A stretch of DNA of 64,000 bases, from the NCBI RefSeq assembly GCF_002135345.1, contig NZ_NEGI01000006.1:124001-188000 (forward strand), read 5' to 3'. Below the pieces are notes generated by a model. That model did not search any database. It was not told the DNA's origin and was given only the letters and a program-made list of their open reading frames with translations. Origin of the DNA: Acinetobacter sp. ANC 4648 (lineage in GTDB: Bacteria > Pseudomonadota > Gammaproteobacteria > Pseudomonadales > Moraxellaceae). Positions 61,160 through 64,000 of this stretch are shown here, one piece after another. The position numbers were made by a program, and so were the translations under genes. Each line of letters opens with the position of its first letter. Positions within the stretch are counted from its first letter, which is position 1.

Positions 61160-62728
61160 ATGTCGCCTGCGGTATCTATTCCAATCTATCAAACGATTTA
61201 CCGTTTAGGCACACTCTACGCAGGCTATCGCTTAACCATTGCTTTATGTTTAATCTTGATTTTCCTCATTACCTTAGAAAATCAAGCTTCACATTATGAA
61301 TACCCGAGTCTTTATTTTTATGCCTTAATCACTTTTGCCATTTTTAGCATTGGGCAAATGCTTGCACTCAAATTTTACCCACATATCATCTCTCGACAAT
61401 TTATTGCTATTTTCTTAGTTGATGTCGCATTTTTAAGCACTTTAACCTTTGCACTGGGCGGCCCCAACCTTTCCATTAGCTTACTCTTTGTGATCACCGT
61501 TTTTGCAGCGAACTTTCTCCTCACAAAGAATAAGGCCTTATTGATTACACTTGCCTCGGTCATCTCTATTGTTTACCAGCAATTTTTTGGCAGTTTTTTT
61601 GATTATTCCAATTTAAATAATATCGGTAACAGTGCTTTATTGGCCTTTTTATTTTTTGTGGTGTATGGCATTGGACAAGTAGCGATTCGTCGCTTTCAGG
61701 TATTAGAATCGCTCAACACCTTACAATCACTAGAATTGTTCAAATTACAAAATATTAACCGCTACATTTTAGAACAAATTGAAGTCGGCTATTTGGTCTT
61801 AGATGAAAATTTTAAAATTATTGTGAGTAATCCAGCAGCCTGTGCTTTATTAGGAATATCTCCCCTATATACACATGAGCAATATCATCTCGCCACATTT
61901 CAACCCGATTTATTCGACAGTATTCAATCTGCTGTACTCCGTGAGGGGGAACGATTCCAGTTTGAATCGCAACAATCCACCTATTGCGTTGATATTCGTG
62001 TCCAAAAATTAATTGTCCCACAGCAGGCGCTCACGTTATTGGTCTTAGAGGATGCTCAAAAACTCAATCAAAAAGTCCAACAACTCAAATTAGCTGCTTT
62101 AGGACAGCTTTCAGCCAGTATCGCACATGAAATTCGAAATCCACTTGCCGCCATTGTTCAAGCCAATGAGCTGACAATCGATAGTGATGCTGATCAAAAA
62201 AAATTACTCCATCATATGATTAGCAAGCAAGCTCTGCGCATTGACCGAATTATTCAAGATACCCTAGATATGGCAAAAAATAAAAAAACCATATCGACAA
62301 AAATTGCCTTAAAAACATTCATTGATGATCTCATCCGACATGATTTGTCCGATGTAAAATCAAAGATTAAATTTAGTTTTTCTGACAGCCCTAATATTTA
62401 TTTTGATGAGTTTCAGCTCAGACAAGTCTTGATAAACTTAGTTCGTAATGCACTCAGACATAACGCTATAGATGCAGCATTTATTCAAATAAATATCTTT
62501 AAAACTGAACAAAGTATTAACATTGATGTGATCGATTTTGGTAATGGCATCAACAAACAAGACTTATCACAACTTTTTCAACCTTTTTTTAGTACCGAAA
62601 TAAGTGGAACTGGTTTAGGATTATACCTATCACATAGTATTTGTGAGGCAAATCAAGCAAAATTGATCTATGTAGAGCAAAAACAACAAGGGGCATGTTT
62701 CAGGATTGAGTGCCCACTCATTGGTTAA
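61160..62728 (+). CDS. pilS: Sensor histidine kinase PilS
   Basis: Membrane kinase controlling type IV pilin expression through PilR. 522 residues. Six membrane helices (about 15-170), a PAS-like domain (about 190-300) and a HisKA domain with the phospho-acceptor His in SASIAHEIRNPL (about residue 320) and an HATPase with NLVRNALRH, DFGNGI and GTGLGLYL. pilR is 22 bases downstream. Confidence 0.88.
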   Translation: MSPAVSIPIYQTIYRLGTLYAGYRLTIALCLILIFLITLENQASHYEYPSLYFYALITFAIFSIGQMLALKFYPHIISRQFIAIFLVDVAFLSTLTFALGGPNLSISLLFVITVFAANFLLTKNKALLITLASVISIVYQQFFGSFFDYSNLNNIGNSALLAFLFFVVYGIGQVAIRRFQVLESLNTLQSLELFKLQNINRYILEQIEVGYLVLDENFKIIVSNPAACALLGISPLYTHEQYHLATFQPDLFDSIQSAVLREGERFQFESQQSTYCVDIRVQKLIVPQQALTLLVLEDAQKLNQKVQQLKLAALGQLSASIAHEIRNPLAAIVQANELTIDSDADQKKLLHHMISKQALRIDRIIQDTLDMAKNKKTISTKIALKTFIDDLIRHDLSDVKSKIKFSFSDSPNIYFDEFQLRQVLINLVRNALRHNAIDAAFIQINIFKTEQSINIDVIDFGNGINKQDLSQLFQPFFSTEISGTGLGLYLSHSICEANQAKLIYVEQKQQGACFRIECPLIG

Positions 62729-62749
62729 TTATTTAGGTTTTTTGGGGTT

Positions 62750-64000
62750 ATGGCTACACAACAACCATTAGTATTACTTGTTGATGATGAACAAGATTTA
62801 TGTATGCTTATGCAAATGAGTTTAGCCCGTATGGGCATAAAAACACATATGGCGCATCATCTAGAGCAAGCCAAATATTTTTTTAGTGAATATAAATATA
62901 ATGCGTGTATTACCGATTTAAATCTTCCTGATGGCAGTGGCTTAGATTTAGTCAGGCATGTCACGCAAAACCACCCCAAAACCCCCATAGCCGTACTGAC
63001 CGCCTATGGCAATATGGAAATTGCAATTGCATCACTGAAAGCGGGTGCCTTTGATTTTGTCAGTAAACCTATTAATCAACTGCATTTACAACAGCTGTTA
63101 AACAAAGCATTACTCGTTCCTCAAATAGATTCTGAATCCACATCTTCCAAACTTGAATTTAAAATGTTGATTGGTGACTCCCAGCCCATTCAAAAGCTCA
63201 GAGAATCGATTAAAAAAATTGCACGCTCTCAAGCACCAGTATTTATTACCGGTGAATCTGGAACTGGAAAGGAAGTTGTTGCCAATTTAATTCACCAACT
63301 TAGTAATCGACGTGATCAAGCCTTTATTGCCATTAATTGTGGTGCAATTTCTGAAGAATTGATGGAAAGTGAATTATTTGGTCATGTTAAAGGTTGTTTT
63401 TCTGGGGCAACTCAAGATAAACAAGGGCTAATATTAGCTGCCGATGGTGGTAGTTTATTTTTAGATGAAATTTCAGAACTCTCTTTATCTATGCAAGCCA
63501 AGTTACTCCGCGCTGTACAAGAGAAAAAAATTCGACCACTGGGCAGTGAAAAAGAAATTGAAGTCGATTTCCGAATTATTAGTGCCAGTCATCAAAATAT
63601 AGAGGAACGCGTTCAACACGGAAAATTTAGACAGGATCTGTTTTTCCGTATTCATGTGATGGATATCGCACTGCCACCATTACGTGAGCGTGGCCATGAT
63701 ATTCTCATTCTTGCACATCATTTTATTGCACAAATTTGTCACGAATGGGGCATTGCAACCAAGCAATTGAGCAGTGCTGCAAGTGCATTTCTCTTGCAAA
63801 AATATTTTGCAGGAAATGTGAGAGAACTGCGAAATATGATTGAACGAGCCATCACACTTTGCGATGAAGAATTTATTGCACCATCACATTTACAACCAAG
63901 CTCTCTCCGCCCGACCTTATATCAAGAACTGAATGAAGAGAAGGATATCATCCTGCCCCCTCCCCAAATCCAACCTATAGAAGCTGTAAAAATTCCTGAA
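62750..64000 (+). CDS. pilR: Sigma-54-dependent response regulator PilR (3' end beyond window)
   Basis: The first 417 codons are visible; the gene runs off the window. Receiver domain with D56 (CITDLNLP); a central AAA+ domain with Walker A GESGTGKE (168-175) and Walker B GGSLFLDE. The sigma-54 contact motif, normally GAFTGA, reads GCFSGA (215-220). PilR activates pilA transcription with RpoN. The start has GGGG two bases upstream. Confidence 0.9.
   Translation, partial: MATQQPLVLLVDDEQDLCMLMQMSLARMGIKTHMAHHLEQAKYFFSEYKYNACITDLNLPDGSGLDLVRHVTQNHPKTPIAVLTAYGNMEIAIASLKAGAFDFVSKPINQLHLQQLLNKALLVPQIDSESTSSKLEFKMLIGDSQPIQKLRESIKKIARSQAPVFITGESGTGKEVVANLIHQLSNRRDQAFIAINCGAISEELMESELFGHVKGCFSGATQDKQGLILAADGGSLFLDEISELSLSMQAKLLRAVQEKKIRPLGSEKEIEVDFRIISASHQNIEERVQHGKFRQDLFFRIHVMDIALPPLRERGHDILILAHHFIAQICHEWGIATKQLSSAASAFLLQKYFAGNVRELRNMIERAITLCDEEFIAPSHLQPSSLRPTLYQELNEEKDIILPPPQIQPIEAVKIPE

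Overview
The window is a 64-kb stretch of AT-rich gammaproteobacterial chromosome that looks like the genus Acinetobacter. The clues are MinD, XerD, FtsK and MurD sequences of Moraxellaceae type, type II secretion genes split into a small gspN-gspC-gspD block, OmpA-like glycine-zipper lipoproteins, and the orders dut-algC-argB and argH/algZ-algR-hemC-hemD shared with Pseudomonas. Species was not determined. The content is almost entirely chromosomal housekeeping. I found no insertion sequence, prophage, CRISPR array, toxin-antitoxin pair or defence island.

Layout. 1-10.1 kb, minus strand: a membrane protein with RnfH, a bacteriohemerythrin, a YafJ-like amidotransferase, argB, algC, dut, rep, and two tandem OmpA-family lipoproteins. 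10.3-14.8 kb, plus: an acyltransferase, an orphan membrane protein with a voltage-sensor-like segment, minC-minD-minE and a PA4642-family protein. 14.8-24.6 kb: a LysE exporter, ftsK, trxB, the N-end-rule pair aat-bpt, rimI, a PF10118 protein with a ferritin-like di-iron ligand pattern, and an exported agmatine-deiminase-family protein. 24.7-26.5 kb: a four-tRNA operon (Thr-TGT, Tyr-GTA, Gly-TCC, Thr-GGT) running into tuf. 26.6-34.8 kb, minus: trpE, gph, an FHA membrane protein, gspN-gspC-gspD, an H-NS-family protein and a thioesterase. 34.8-40.6 kb: an overlapping heme operon hemC-hemD-hemX-hemY-thioesterase preceded by algZ-algR. 40.6-49.2 kb: argH-yggX, a candidate small RNA, phoU, a TPP riboswitch with thiC, nudF-cpdA and dksA-gluQ. 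49.3-54.6 kb, minus: ftsW, murD and the feoA-feoB-Cys-rich iron operon under a probable Fur box. 54.6-64 kb: xerD-dsbC-hom-thrC, pbpG, gacA, pilS and the 5' part of pilR.

How the genes fit together. Several blocks are functional units. They are division-site placement and division (minCDE, ftsK, ftsW, murD), tetrapyrrole synthesis with its AlgZR-type neighbour, threonine synthesis (hom, thrC), ferrous iron uptake (feoAB plus a small Cys-rich protein), thiamine synthesis under a riboswitch, and surface or motility regulation (gacA, pilSR).

The most interesting non-routine signals are these: a detailed switching model for the thiC riboswitch; an intergenic promoter-plus-terminator unit downstream of yggX that looks like an unannotated small RNA; a di-iron ligand set in the 'metal-dependent hydrolase', with phased direct repeats upstream of it; the voltage-sensor-like orphan; and overlapping divergent starts of algZ and argH. 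None of these amounts to a clearly new multi-gene system.
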